Positions 55,034 through 63,984 of a stretch of DNA of 64,000 bases are shown piece after piece (within the stretch, counting starts at the first letter, position 1; each line of letters opens with the position of its first letter). A program made the position numbers and the translations under genes. Source of the DNA: Actinomyces timonensis DSM 23838 (GTDB lineage Bacteria; Actinomycetota; Actinomycetes; Actinomycetales; Actinomycetaceae); assembly GCF_000295095.1 (NCBI RefSeq), contig NZ_JH806633.1, positions 471,424 through 535,423 of the forward strand. Direction: 5' to 3'. The notes under the pieces are model-generated. The model was not told where the DNA came from, searched no databases, and saw nothing but the letters and a program-made list of their open reading frames with translations.

Positions 55034-58000
55034 TCACCGCTTCGGAAGATAGGGGTCGATGCCCAGGGAGGACGCCCGGCCCTCGGCCGAGCCCGCTGCT
55101 GGCCCGGACGCGCCCGCAGGCGCGCCGCCCTGGGACGGTGCGGTGTCCTCCGCGAGCCTGTTGTACGCCAGCGACAGCAGGAAGCAGACGATGCCCGCGC
55201 CCGCCAGCGAGACCACGCGCATGGCGGAACTGCGCGTGGACAGGTCGACCAGCGCGAGCTTGAAGACCGCCAGGAGCACGAGCACCAGGCCGTAGTGCCG
55301 CAGCTCGGTGGCGCGCATCCTGAAGCCCACGAGGATGCAGAGGCCGCCGATCGCAAGGATCGCCACCGTCATGAGCAAGGACGACGCCGTCGAACCGGTG
55401 AGGATCGCCAGCGCCCCCAGGCCGATGAGCGTGTCCGGGATGGCGATCAGCAGGGAGTGGGCGCCGACTCCGACCCAGGGCGTGAGCAGCCAGCCCGCGA
55501 CGGCCCCCGCGGACACGGCAGCCACGGAGACAAGGGCGTCCTCGAGGAACGTGTCGCTGCGCGCGCTGACGGCGAGATCTGTGAGGGCGAGCAGCCACAT
55601 CGCGAGCACTGCTATCCAGGACGCCGGTGGGGGAGACGGCATGGTCGGGCCGCCGTCCTCATCGACGCCGCCCCGGGCGCCGAACCGCCGGAAGCCCAGC
55701 AGGGCCAAAGGCGTGAGGGCCGGCGAGGTCAGACCCGCGAGGATGAGCAGGCAGCTGAGGAGCGTCGCGCAGACCTGGAGCATGGTGACGCCCAACTCGA
55801 CGTCCGAGATGAGCACCGCCACGCGGGCGCTGAGAGTGACGATCACGCAGAACACCGTCGCCGCAAGCGCGGGGCGCAGGAACGACAGGCTGCGGGGGGA
55901 CCCATCGGAGCGCATGAGGCGCTCCGCGATGAGGGTCCCGGCGAGGAACAGGCCCAGCGCCAGCAGCACGCAGAGCGATGTCGGCACGTTCTCGCGCGGC
56001 AGGACGAGCAGCGCGGAGCCAGCCAGGGCGGGAAGGCCGACGGCGGGCGTCCACCCGTGGCGCGCGGCGGCGATGGAAACCGCTCCGATGAGGATCGCCG
56101 CGGGCGCGGTGAGGTAGAGCGAGACCGCCGGGGTCCCCAGGGCGATGACGATCGCCCCGGGGATGATCCCGACGGCGCAGCGGCCCCGCCAACTGGCATC
56201 GCCCCTGCCCGAGAGGAGGCCGAGCGCGATGGCGGTTCTCGCCGCGATCATGATGAGGAGGAGCGCTTGCGTGGGGCCGTCCTGCCAGATCTGTGCCTTC
56301 AGGACGGGCACGGCAGTGATGGCCGCATCGAGGACCCACTCCCAGCCGGTGAGCGCGCGGCACTTCGAGCGCGACAGGAGCAGGCCGAGGTGCAGGCACT
56401 GGGCCTGAGCCGCCAGCCAGGCGAGCGCGTTGAGAAGGATCCATAGGAAGGGCTGCTCATCGCGGATGAGGGAGGGCACGTCGAAGAGCAGGACGAAGGC
56501 GAGGACGACGAGGGACGTCGCCGGGTACCACGCCGCCACGGGGAGGCGCGGCGCCGAGCCTCCCGTGACTTCTCCGACTCCCGTGCCGGGCCCCGACCCG
56601 CCCGCGTTGGGCACTGGGACCCGCTTGGTGCCCTGGGCGCCGAGCCAGGAGGCGGTGCCAGCCAGGAGCAGGGCGTAGACGACGAGGATAGTCCCGTGCA
56701 TCCCGGCGCTGGCCGGCTCGTCATGGGCCCTCGCCACGACGAAGCCCATCGTGGTGAGCGCGCCGAGCGTCGAGATGATCGCGGTGAAGAACTGGCGGCT
56801 GTAGGAGGACAGCGCCAGGAGGAACAGTGCCCATCCCATCATGAGCAGCATGAGGACGAGCAGGGGAATCCCCAGGTGGAGCACCTCGGCGCCGATAAGC
56901 GCGACGAAGCCTAGAACGCCACCAGTGCCCGTCAGCGTGGCAGCGGTGACCCGCAGCCGGGGCTTGGTCGAGCCGAGGCGGGTTCCCGCTGCCACGAGGG
57001 CGAGGGCGACGGCGCCGAGCGCGCCGATCTTGACGACGTTGGGGATCGAGTCCCACACCATGATGAGCAGGCTCACCGCGGCGAGGGTGACGAGGATGGC
57101 CGCGGCTCCGGAGAGCAGGTGCCGGCCGATATTGCCCTCGCGCGCCCACGCCTTGAGCCTGGACTCGCGGGCCTCCTCCTCGGTGGGAGGGTTCCAGAAT
57201 GCTTTGAACTCCGCCTCGGAAGCGATGTCCTCGCGCGCGGCAGAGGGCTGGCCCGGCGCGGCGGCAGGAGAAGCGGCCTGCCTATCCGGCATTCCGGCGG
57301 GCGGCATCGGGTATGAGGGGGGAGCCTGCCGCGTGTTCCGGACCATGGGCTGGCCCCCGGGCATGAGACCGGGCCGGGGCATCGCCCCGGCGCGCGCCGC
57401 GGGTCCGACAACGCCGGGCGCGCCGGGCGGGACAGGGCCGCGCATCGGCCCTGCCAAAGGGCCGTGCACTGGGGCCTGCGCAGGACTCCCGGTCGGTGCT
57501 GCGGCGGCGGCAGCGGCCGCGGCGGGGCTGCTGGCACCGGTGGTGCCGGGGGCGCCGCCCAGGGCGGGGCGCCGCTGGGAGGCGGGCTCTGGGGAGGAGG
57601 CTGATGCGCTCTCGGGCGACGGTGCGGACGTGGGCTCCGGCGCGGAGGCCGGCTCTGGCTTCGCGCTCGCTTCCGCACCGGCGGCGAGCGCGGGAGCCGC
57701 CGCCGGGCGGGCCTTCCGCTCGGGCTCGTGCTCAGAACCCTCCCCGGGAGCGCGCTCGGGCTCGGGCGTCACGGCCTGGGCGTCGTCGGCGCTCGTGGGT
57801 ACCGGTCCTTTGCCGGCCATGGTCGGGAAGGCCCGCGTCGTGGCGGGCACGGGGATGGCCGCGTGCTCTTCGGCGGGCTCAGGCCCGCTCCTTGCGGTCG
57901 CTTGCGGGGCGGCGGGTGGATGGGCGCACTCGGAGGCGAGCTCCGCTGCTTGGGCGAGCAGCCCTGCGATTGCCTCAATCGTGGTCTCAAGCGCGTGGAG

Positions 58001-58078
58001 TCGTCTCTCGACATCCGTGTCGTGGGAGTGGCTCGATGTGGAATCGGGATCTCGCCCGTCAATGGGGTCGGTCATCAT
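55034..58078 (-). CDS. Large DUF2339 family membrane protein
   Basis: 1014 residues. A short coiled coil ('DVERRLHALETTIEAIAGLLAQ') and a disordered Pro/Ala/Glu-rich region extend to about 300. 'EGNIGRHLLSGAAAILVTLAAVSLLI' begins a domain of some 20 membrane segments to the C-terminus, the DUF2339 architecture of unknown function. AGGAG lies 2-5 nt before a double ATG (58078, 58075). Convergent with uvrA; no partner genes. Confidence 0.85.
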   Translation of the reverse strand: MMTDPIDGRDPDSTSSHSHDTDVERRLHALETTIEAIAGLLAQAAELASECAHPPAAPQATARSGPEPAEEHAAIPVPATTRAFPTMAGKGPVPTSADDAQAVTPEPERAPGEGSEHEPERKARPAAAPALAAGAEASAKPEPASAPEPTSAPSPESASASSPEPASQRRPALGGAPGTTGASSPAAAAAAAAAPTGSPAQAPVHGPLAGPMRGPVPPGAPGVVGPAARAGAMPRPGLMPGGQPMVRNTRQAPPSYPMPPAGMPDRQAASPAAAPGQPSAAREDIASEAEFKAFWNPPTEEEARESRLKAWAREGNIGRHLLSGAAAILVTLAAVSLLIMVWDSIPNVVKIGALGAVALALVAAGTRLGSTKPRLRVTAATLTGTGGVLGFVALIGAEVLHLGIPLLVLMLLMMGWALFLLALSSYSRQFFTAIISTLGALTTMGFVVARAHDEPASAGMHGTILVVYALLLAGTASWLGAQGTKRVPVPNAGGSGPGTGVGEVTGGSAPRLPVAAWYPATSLVVLAFVLLFDVPSLIRDEQPFLWILLNALAWLAAQAQCLHLGLLLSRSKCRALTGWEWVLDAAITAVPVLKAQIWQDGPTQALLLIMIAARTAIALGLLSGRGDASWRGRCAVGIIPGAIVIALGTPAVSLYLTAPAAILIGAVSIAAARHGWTPAVGLPALAGSALLVLPRENVPTSLCVLLALGLFLAGTLIAERLMRSDGSPRSLSFLRPALAATVFCVIVTLSARVAVLISDVELGVTMLQVCATLLSCLLILAGLTSPALTPLALLGFRRFGARGGVDEDGGPTMPSPPPASWIAVLAMWLLALTDLAVSARSDTFLEDALVSVAAVSAGAVAGWLLTPWVGVGAHSLLIAIPDTLIGLGALAILTGSTASSLLMTVAILAIGGLCILVGFRMRATELRHYGLVLVLLAVFKLALVDLSTRSSAMRVVSLAGAGIVCFLLSLAYNRLAEDTAPSQGGAPAGASGPAAGSAEGRASSLGIDPYLPKR

Positions 58079-58226
58079 GTCTCCTGGTGCTGGTCCGGTG
58101 GGTCCGGCTGGTCAGCAGGGAAATGGGACAGGTCACACTTTACGAGCCCGGTCGAGCGCGCGTGGGAATCCGATGGTGAGAGGTCCCCGCAATGCCCAGG
58201 CCATTTCAGCACAGGCCCCAGGTTGC

Positions 58227-59645
58227 TCAGCCAGCGACAGTTCGAGGCCCCAGCGCCACCCGGAGCTGATCGAGCAGCTCGCGCAGGCGCTCGGGCGAGC
58301 GGCTGCCGAGCCCCAGGACGATCCCCGGCCACCCGCCCCGCCCCCTGACCGACCAGTACGAGCCCAGGCCCTCGACGCCGAGACCCGCGGCGCGGGCCCT
58401 GGCCACCGCGGCCCCCTCGTCAGCGCCCGGCGCCAGCGGCACGACGGCGTGGAGCCCGCCCTCCATGGGCGTGCCGGAGGGGAAGGCCTCGAGGAACACC
58501 TCGCGCCGCCGCCGGTCGAGGCGGCGCGCCCTCGCCGCGTGGCGGCGCAGCCCGTCCTGGCGGAGGTAGCGGGTCATCGCGTCCTGGACGATCCCGGACA
58601 CCGGCACACATCGCTGGGCGACCTCATCGACGAGGCCCTCGGGGACGACCACCCAGCCGAGCCCGAGCGCCGGGGTGAGGCTGGCCGAGAAGGAGCCCAG
58701 CAGGGCGATAGGACCGCCGCTCCCCGAGGCGAGGAGGGGCGCCGGCGCCTCGTGGAGCTCGGCGTCGAAGTCGTCCTCGATGAGCAGCGTCCCGCTCGCC
58801 GCGGCGGCGTCCAGGAGCGCGTGGCGCCGCACTGCGGGCATCCGCCCACCGGTGGGGAACTGGTGGTTGGGGGTGAGGAGCGCGGCCTCGACGCCCTCCA
58901 GTGATTCCGGGAGAGCGCCGTCGGCATCCCTGGCCAGGGGCGTCGTGCGCCAGCCCAGCAGGCGGGGGACGGCGCGCAGCGAGGGGTAGCCGGGGTCCTC
59001 CACGCCGAGCCGGCCCGTGGCGGGCAGCGCGGACAGGACGAGCCGCAGGCCATCGCGGGCGCCGGCGGTGACGAGGATCCGGTGCGGGTCGATCGTGACG
59101 CGCCTGGTGAGGCGGACGTGCTCGGCCAGGAGCGCGCGCAGCTCCTCGGAGCCCTGCGGCGGATGGGGCCTGGGGTCCGCCGCGGCGGCGCGCCAGGACG
59201 CCCGCCACAGCGCAGATGTCACCTCAGAGACGTCCGGCGCGCCGGGCCGCAGGGCCGCCGGGGCAGGGGCGCTCGCGGTGGCACGGGCCTTGGGGGCGGC
59301 GGGCGGCGCCGAGTGGGGGAGCGCGGGGTCGACGCGTGTGCCCCCATGCGTGGCCACGAGGTAGCCCTCGCCGATGAGCTGCTCGTAGGCGGCGACGACG
59401 CTCCCGCGGGAGACCCCCAGCTCGGCCGCCAGATGACGGGTGGCCGGGAGGCGGTCACCGGGCGCGAGGAGGCCGGAGGTTATGCGCCCGTGGATGTCGG
59501 CGACGATCCGCTGCGGCAGCGACTGCCCGCCGCCCGCCCGCTCGCGCGGCGCCTCGCCGTCGGAGCCGGTGGGGGAAGCGGCGGGGGACCCGGCGGGTCG
59601 CTCCCGCCGCGGCGCGCGCGGGGGCGTCTGGCGATGCGGGGTCAT
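58227..59645 (-). CDS. pdxR: PdxR-like MocR/GntR regulator
   Basis: 472 residues. An N-terminal GntR winged helix ('[28 protein letters not shown]', '[14 protein letters not shown]') is joined to a fold type I aminotransferase-like domain ('[17 protein letters not shown]', '[10 protein letters not shown]'). It is divergent from pdxST, the usual position of PdxR, which activates pyridoxal phosphate synthesis when PLP is scarce. The PLP-binding Lys expected in 'GSFSKxLxP' is Ala321 ('[14 protein letters not shown]'). ATG 59645 is chosen from a TACCCT -10 box 6 nt upstream. Confidence 0.87.
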   Translation of the reverse strand: MTPHRQTPPRAPRRERPAGSPAASPTGSDGEAPRERAGGGQSLPQRIVADIHGRITSGLLAPGDRLPATRHLAAELGVSRGSVVAAYEQLIGEGYLVATHGGTRVDPALPHSAPPAAPKARATASAPAPAALRPGAPDVSEVTSALWRASWRAAAADPRPHPPQGSEELRALLAEHVRLTRRVTIDPHRILVTAGARDGLRLVLSALPATGRLGVEDPGYPSLRAVPRLLGWRTTPLARDADGALPESLEGVEAALLTPNHQFPTGGRMPAVRRHALLDAAAASGTLLIEDDFDAELHEAPAPLLASGSGGPIALLGSFSASLTPALGLGWVVVPEGLVDEVAQRCVPVSGIVQDAMTRYLRQDGLRRHAARARRLDRRRREVFLEAFPSGTPMEGGLHAVVPLAPGADEGAAVARARAAGLGVEGLGSYWSVRGRGGWPGIVLGLGSRSPERLRELLDQLRVALGPRTVAG

Positions 59646-59651
59646 GGGCCC

Positions 59652-59657
59652 AGGGTA
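59652..59657 (-). promoter_or_regulatory. -10 element for a leaderless pdxR transcript
   Basis: TACCCT on the minus strand, 6 nt before the ATG at 59645. Confidence 0.55.
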
Positions 59658-59660
59658 GCG

Positions 59661-59705
59661 GTGGTCCACAAGAATCGATCAGATGTGGACTCACCTATGG
59701 ACCAC
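59661..59705. promoter_or_regulatory. Candidate PdxR operator repeats
   Basis: Three related motifs lie between the divergent genes: GTGGTCCAC (59661-59669), GTGGAC (59685-59690) and TGGACCAC (59698-59705). GTGG(A/T)C units resemble reported actinobacterial PdxR sites. Which promoter each controls cannot be told. Confidence 0.5.
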
Positions 59706-59726
59706 GTGAGCCGAAAGGATCGCGTC

Positions 59727-60704
59727 ATGACCGACACCCCGCTTCCCACAGCACCCACTGCGCCCGCAGCACCCTCCACCCCTTCCAGCACCGCCGACGC
59801 GCCCGGCGCCGCGACCGCCGCTCCGATGACCGGCTCCCCACTCGTCAAGCGCGGCCTGGCCGACATGCTCAAGGGCGGCGTCATCATGGACGTCGTCACC
59901 CCCGAGCAGGCCGTCATCGCCGAGCAGGCCGGCGCCGTCGCCGTCATGGCCCTCGAGCGCGTGCCCGCGGACATCCGCGCCCAGGGCGGTGTCGCCCGCA
60001 TGTCCGACCCGGACCTCATCGCCGGCATCATCGACGCCGTCTCCATCCCCGTCATGGCCAAGGCCCGCATCGGGCACTTCGTCGAGGCCCAGGTCCTCCA
60101 GCACCTCGGCGTCGACTACATCGACGAGTCCGAGGTCCTCTCCCCGGCCGACTACGCCCACCACATCGACAAGCAGCCCTTCACCGTCCCCTTCGTCTGC
60201 GGGGCCACCAACCTCGGCGAGGCCCTGCGCCGCATCGCCGAGGGCGCCGCCATGATCCGCTCCAAGGGCGAGGCCGGCACCGGCGACGTCTCCGAGGCCA
60301 CCCGCCACATCCGCACGATCAACGCGGAGATCGCGCGTCTGCGGGGCCTGCCCGCCGACGAGCTGTACGTGGCCGCCAAGGAGCTCCAGGCGCCCTACGA
60401 CCTCGTGGCCGAGGTGGCCCGCGCCGGGCGCCTCCCCGTGGTCCTCTTCACCGCCGGGGGAATCGCCACCCCCGCGGACGCCGCCATGATGATGCAGCTC
60501 GGCGCCGACGGCGTCTTCGTCGGCTCCGGGATCTTCAAGTCCGGGGACCCCGCCGCCCGCGCCGCCGCCATCGTGCGCGCCACCGCCGCCTACGACGACC
60601 CCGCCGTCATCGCCGAGGTCTCCCGGGGCCTGGGCGAGGCGATGGTCGGCATCAACGTGGCCGACGTCCCCGCGCCGCACCGCCTGGCGGAGCGCGGCTG
60701 GTGA
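59727..60704 (+). CDS. pdxS: Pyridoxal 5'-phosphate synthase subunit PdxS
   Basis: 325 residues; the first approximately 30 are a Pro/Ala/Thr-rich extension. The barrel starts '[21 protein letters not shown]'. The catalytic Lys residues are in '[14 protein letters not shown]' and the '[13 protein letters not shown]' region; '[18 protein letters not shown]' binds phosphate. It makes PLP from ribose 5-phosphate, glyceraldehyde 3-phosphate and PdxT-derived ammonia. The ATG at 59727 follows GAAAGGA. It overlaps pdxT by GTGA. Confidence 0.96.
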   Translation: MTDTPLPTAPTAPAAPSTPSSTADAPGAATAAPMTGSPLVKRGLADMLKGGVIMDVVTPEQAVIAEQAGAVAVMALERVPADIRAQGGVARMSDPDLIAGIIDAVSIPVMAKARIGHFVEAQVLQHLGVDYIDESEVLSPADYAHHIDKQPFTVPFVCGATNLGEALRRIAEGAAMIRSKGEAGTGDVSEATRHIRTINAEIARLRGLPADELYVAAKELQAPYDLVAEVARAGRLPVVLFTAGGIATPADAAMMMQLGADGVFVGSGIFKSGDPAARAAAIVRATAAYDDPAVIAEVSRGLGEAMVGINVADVPAPHRLAERGW

Positions 60705-61285
60705 GTGCCCGGCGCGTCGGCGTCCTCGCCCTCCAGGGAGGGGTGGCCGAGCACGCCCGCATGGTGGAGGCCCTGGGGAGCCAGGCGGTTCCCGTGCGCC
60801 GCCCCGGCGACCTGACGCGCCTGGACGCCCTCATCCTGCCCGGCGGGGAATCCACCACCCTCCTGCGCCTGCTCGACGCCTTCGGCCTCACCCAGGCGCT
60901 CGCCGACGCCGCGCGGGGCCTGCCGACCCTCGGCACCTGCGCCGGCCTCATCCTGCTCGCCCGCCTGGGCGTCCTGGACGTCGACGTCGAGCGCAACGCC
61001 TTCGGCCCCCAGGTGGACTCCGCCGAGGCAGTCCTGCCCTGGCGCGGCGGGCGCGTGCGGGCCGCCTTCATCCGGGCGCCGCGGGTGGCCCGTGTGGGCG
61101 ACGGCGTCGAGGTCCTCTCCACATGGACGGACCCGAGGCGGCCCGATGAGCCGGCCAGCGTCGTTGGCGTGGAGCAGATGAGCGGGACGGGCGGTGCTGG
61201 TGGCGCGGGCGGGCGGATCATCGGCGTCGCCTTCCACCCCGAGCTCACCGGGGACACGACGATCCACCGCGAGCTCCTCGCCTGA
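60701..61285 (+). CDS. pdxT: Pyridoxal 5'-phosphate synthase glutaminase subunit PdxT
   Basis: 194 residues, class I glutaminase. '[19 protein letters not shown]' opens it, 'LPGGESTT' forms the oxyanion region, the nucleophile Cys is in '[11 protein letters not shown]' near 81, and the His/Glu pair in '[10 protein letters not shown]'. A Gly-rich insert (about 160-170) precedes the last strand. It delivers ammonia to PdxS. GTG start overlapping the pdxS stop. Confidence 0.95.
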   Translation: MSARRVGVLALQGGVAEHARMVEALGSQAVPVRRPGDLTRLDALILPGGESTTLLRLLDAFGLTQALADAARGLPTLGTCAGLILLARLGVLDVDVERNAFGPQVDSAEAVLPWRGGRVRAAFIRAPRVARVGDGVEVLSTWTDPRRPDEPASVVGVEQMSGTGGAGGAGGRIIGVAFHPELTGDTTIHRELLA

Positions 61286-61373
61286 ACGGGCGCGCCTTCG
61301 AGCCTGATCGGAGGGCAATGGGAGAGCATCGGAAAGCCCGTTGGTATCGTTCACATCCCGGCGGCCACGCGGG

Positions 61374-61379
61374 TAGGCT
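61374..61379 (+). promoter_or_regulatory. -10 element for a leaderless transcript
   Basis: TAGGCT, 7 nt before the ATG at 61387. Confidence 0.6.
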
Positions 61380-61386
61380 CTGAGCC

Positions 61387-62763
61387 ATGAGCGAGAGCGG
61401 ATTGCGAGCGGCACAGGCGAAGATGCGGCAGGGCGAGGTGGCCCAGGAGGCCATCGACGTCTTCACCCACTACTACAAGGAACTGGAGGCCGGAGCCACC
61501 GGCCTCATCCCCGAGGACACGATCGAGCCGCTCACCGCTATCGACTCGATCGACGCCGTCGAGATCAGTGAGGAGGACGCGCGCGAGGCCCTGTCCCGCA
61601 CGGTCCTCATCAAGCTCAACGGCGGGCTCGGCACCTCGATGGGCATGAGCCGCGCGAAGAGCCTCCTGCCGGTGCGCGACGGCAAGTCCTTCCTCGACCT
61701 CCTCGTCGGGCAGGTGGAGGCCGCCCGCGTCAAGTACGGCGTCAGCCTGCCGCTCATCTTCATGGACTCCTTCCGCACTCGCGAGGACACGCTCGCCGCC
61801 CTCGAGCGGCACCCGGGGATCGCCGTCGATGGGCTGCCGCTGGACTTCCTCCAGAACCGCATCCCGAAGATCCGGCAGGACGACCTCGAGCCGGTCGAGT
61901 GGGAGGCCGATCCGTCCCTGGAGTGGTGCCCGCCGGGGCACGGCGACATCTACACCGCGCTCGTGGCCTCCGGTGTGCTCGACGCCCTCATCGAGCGCGG
62001 CTACAAGTACGCGATGACGTCGAACGCGGACAACCTGGGCGCGGCGCCGTCGGCCCGGATCTCGGGCTGGTTCGCCGCCTCCGGCGCCCCCTACGCCCCG
62101 GAGATGTGCCGGCGCACCCCGGCGGACGTCAAGGGCGGGCACCTGGCGGTGCGCAAGGCGGATGGGCGCATCATCCTGCGCGACACCGCGCAGACTCCCG
62201 CCGACGAGATGCACTACTTCACCGACCAGTTCCGCCACCCCTTCTTCCACACGAACAACCTCTGGTTCGACCTGGAGGTCCTGCGCGCCACGCTCACCGA
62301 GCGCAATGGGATCCTCGGCCTTCCGCTCATCCGCAACGAGAAGACCGTGGACCCGTCGGACAGCTCCTCGACGCCGGTTTACCAGCTGGAGACGGCCATG
62401 GGCGCGGCGGTCGAGGCCTTCGAGGGTGCCACCGCCGTGGAGGTGCCGCGCAGCCGCTTCCTGCCGGTCAAGACGACGAACGACCTCCTCCTCGTGCGCT
62501 CCGACGTGTACGAGGTGGATGAGGACGGCCTGCTGCAGATGGTCTCCGAGACCTCCTGCACCGTGGACCTCGACCCGCGCTACTACAAGAAGATCCAGGA
62601 CTTCGAGGCGCGATTCCCGGCGGGGGTGCCCTCGATCCGGGGCGCCCGCACGCTGACGGTGCGCGGCGACTGGACCTTCGGCGACGGCGTCGTGGTCAGT
62701 GGCGACGCCGTCGTGGAGGAGGCCGGCTCGCCCGGCACCGTCGCCGACGGCGCCCGCCTCTGA
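61387..62763 (+). CDS. UTP-glucose-1-phosphate uridylyltransferase, eukaryotic (UGP2) type
   Basis: 458 residues of the UDPGP family, unlike the short bacterial GalU. The nucleotide loop is 'IKLNGGLGTSMGMSRAKSLL' near 74; 'WCPPGHGDIYTAL' and 'NADNLGAAPSARI' line the uridine and sugar site; 'FHTNNLWFDLEVL' and the 'FLPVKTTNDLLLVRSDVYEV' segment follow, with a short C-terminal beta-helix. It makes UDP-glucose from UTP and glucose 1-phosphate for glycans, possibly including the product of the 43.9-47.7 kb operon. Such enzymes occur in Actinomyces and Bifidobacterium. Confidence 0.93.
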   Translation: MSESGLRAAQAKMRQGEVAQEAIDVFTHYYKELEAGATGLIPEDTIEPLTAIDSIDAVEISEEDAREALSRTVLIKLNGGLGTSMGMSRAKSLLPVRDGKSFLDLLVGQVEAARVKYGVSLPLIFMDSFRTREDTLAALERHPGIAVDGLPLDFLQNRIPKIRQDDLEPVEWEADPSLEWCPPGHGDIYTALVASGVLDALIERGYKYAMTSNADNLGAAPSARISGWFAASGAPYAPEMCRRTPADVKGGHLAVRKADGRIILRDTAQTPADEMHYFTDQFRHPFFHTNNLWFDLEVLRATLTERNGILGLPLIRNEKTVDPSDSSSTPVYQLETAMGAAVEAFEGATAVEVPRSRFLPVKTTNDLLLVRSDVYEVDEDGLLQMVSETSCTVDLDPRYYKKIQDFEARFPAGVPSIRGARTLTVRGDWTFGDGVVVSGDAVVEEAGSPGTVADGARL

Positions 62764-63381
62764 GAGCGGAGCGGGGGAGAGGCAGGGGCCTGGCTTCTAG
62801 GGTGGGCCTTCTGGTGAGGATGCGTGTCAATTCTGCTGCCGTCGGCGAGGGACGCTTGAGGTGCTCCGTTGAGGATCGTTGGAATACCAACGATCGCTTT
62901 GGCGGCTCTCACTTCATCACGTGCCCACGGCCGCAGAATTGACAGTCCGGGCCGAGTTGCCGGAGAAGAATGCATAGCCGGAGCTCGATGGCGGCGGGCC
63001 CCACTCGTACCTCCCGATCCCGCCCGTGCCGCCTGTGGTGCCTGATCCTGGATGACCGCTGGGGTGCGGGACTCCGATACGAACCCAGGTGGGCCGTCTC
63101 CTGATAGGTCGCCGTCGTGGCCCTCTGGACGGGGGTTCAGCCATCTGGCCGGGGTTTTCCCCTTCAGGACGGGGTCGCGACCCCCGGCCTGTGCCTTGAA
63201 ACCGCGTCTTGCTGCCCGAACCCCCGTACAGACAGAAGGGCGGAGCGCGACGCGGGAGTCGCCGACGACGTCGCGCCGCCGGCACAGCACCTGGAGACCG
63301 CCGGGGCTCGCGTGGGGACGTCTTGGGAAGCGCTGGGCGGTCGCGAGCGGCCCCGCCAGCGCCCGGCACCCAGGAACAGCA
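62764..63381. other. Non-coding region between the UGPase gene and the tRNA cluster
   Basis: About 620 bp without a convincing gene; long open frames here run through tRNA sequence and are artefacts. It includes the palindromic element 62825-62944 and a 15-bp word AGCACCTGGAGACCG (63286-63300) that also occurs inverted at 29405-29419 in the other non-coding patch. Confidence 0.5.
62825..62944. repeat. 120-bp palindromic element with 18-bp inverted ends
   Basis: The ends 62825-62842 (TGTCAATTCTGCTGCCGT) and 62927-62944 (ACGGCCGCAGAATTGACA) pair with one mismatch. Inside is a perfect 9-bp hairpin GATCGTTGG-AATA-CCAACGATC (62874-62895). The layout and size resemble the element at 13534-13655, but the sequences differ. 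Confidence 0.6.
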
Positions 63382-63413
63382 TTGGGGCCCGGACTTCTCA
63401 GTCCGGGCCCCAA
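63382..63413 (-). terminator. Terminator after tRNA-Val(CAC)
   Basis: A perfect 14-bp stem TTGGGGCCCGGACT / AGTCCGGGCCCCAA with a 4-nt loop, immediately downstream (minus strand) of the tRNA. Confidence 0.65.
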
Positions 63414-63421
63414 CGCGGTAG

Positions 63422-63494
63422 TGGGCGATACTGGAATCGAACCAGTGACCTCCTCGGTGTGAACGAGGCGCTCTAACCCCTGAGCCAATCGCCC
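63422..63494 (-). tRNA. tRNA-Val (CAC)
   Basis: 73 nt on the minus strand. Anticodon stem CCTCG/CGAGG around loop TTCACAC (anticodon CAC); T-arm CTGG-TTCGATT-CCAG region and 7-bp acceptor GGGCGAT/ATCGCCC. CCA not encoded. Confidence 0.93.
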
Positions 63495-63505
63495 GATGCC
63501 CGCAC

Positions 63506-63535
63506 AGAGTAGCCAGAACCGGCCTCGCCCGGCAA
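63506..63535 (-). promoter_or_regulatory. Promoter of tRNA-Val(CAC)
   Basis: On the minus strand TTGCCG (63535-63530) and TACTCT (63511-63506), 18 bp apart, 11 bp before the mature tRNA 5' end. Confidence 0.5.
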
Positions 63536-63571
63536 ACGGGGGTCCGGTGAGGTGAGTCACCGCCATGTCAT

Positions 63572-63600
63572 TTGCGCGCTCGCCGAGGAGGGGTGATATG
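63572..63600 (+). promoter_or_regulatory. Promoter of the tRNA-Gly-Cys-Val operon
   Basis: TTGCGC (63572-63577) and GATATG (63595-63600) are 17 bp apart, about 50 bp before tRNA-Gly. Confidence 0.5.
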
Positions 63601-63652
63601 GTTGCGCAGCACCGAGCGATCCGGCGATGAGCCGGGGAGATCGGGACAACAT

Positions 63653-63725
63653 GCGGATGTGGCTCAGTTGGTAGAGCATCACCTTGCCAAGGTGAGGGTC
63701 GCGGGTTCGAGTCCCGTCATCCGCT
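63653..63725 (+). tRNA. tRNA-Gly (GCC)
   Basis: 73 nt. Anticodon stem TCACC/GGTGA around loop TTGCCAA (anticodon GCC); T-arm GCGGG-TTCGAGT-CCCGT; acceptor GCGGATG/CATCCGC. CCA not encoded. Confidence 0.95.
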
Positions 63726-63765
63726 CCGAGGAGCCGGGCGGCCACCCAGCCCCCAGCATCTCACT

Positions 63766-63836
63766 GGTGGGTTGGCCGAGAGGCTAGGCACCGGCCTGCA
63801 AAGCCGTTTACACCGGTTCGAATCCGGTACCCACCT
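63766..63836 (+). tRNA. tRNA-Cys (GCA)
   Basis: 71 nt. Loop CTGCAAA gives anticodon GCA; the outermost anticodon-stem pair is a C-U mismatch. T-arm ACCGG-TTCGAAT-CCGGT; acceptor GGTGGGT/ACCCACC. Only 1 bp separates it from the next tRNA. Confidence 0.93.
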
Positions 63837-63837
63837 C

Positions 63838-63909
63838 GGGCGATTGGCGCAGCGGTAGCGCGCTTCCCTGACACGGAAGAGGTCACTGGTTCGAACCCAG
63901 TATCGCCCA
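63838..63909 (+). tRNA. tRNA-Val (GAC)
   Basis: 72 nt. Anticodon stem CTTCC/GGAAG around loop CTGACAC (anticodon GAC); acceptor GGGCGAT/ATCGCCC, the same as in the divergent tRNA-Val(CAC). CCA not encoded. Confidence 0.95.
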
Positions 63910-63921
63910 CTCACAGCCCCC

Positions 63922-63948
63922 ACCCGGACCCCGCGGTCCGGGTTTTTC
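63922..63948 (+). terminator. Intrinsic terminator of the tRNA operon
   Basis: A 9-bp stem ACCCGGACC/GGTCCGGGT with a CCGC loop, followed by a TTTTT tract; the most canonical rho-independent terminator in the window. Confidence 0.85.
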
Positions 63949-63984
63949 TGTCCGTCCCCGGGCTATGGGAGTAAGGCACCAGCC

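Noticed and set aside
62583-63566. 327-codon minus-strand open frame across the UGPase end and tRNA-Val
   Set aside because: It translates straight through a tRNA gene and a terminator and has no protein-like features.
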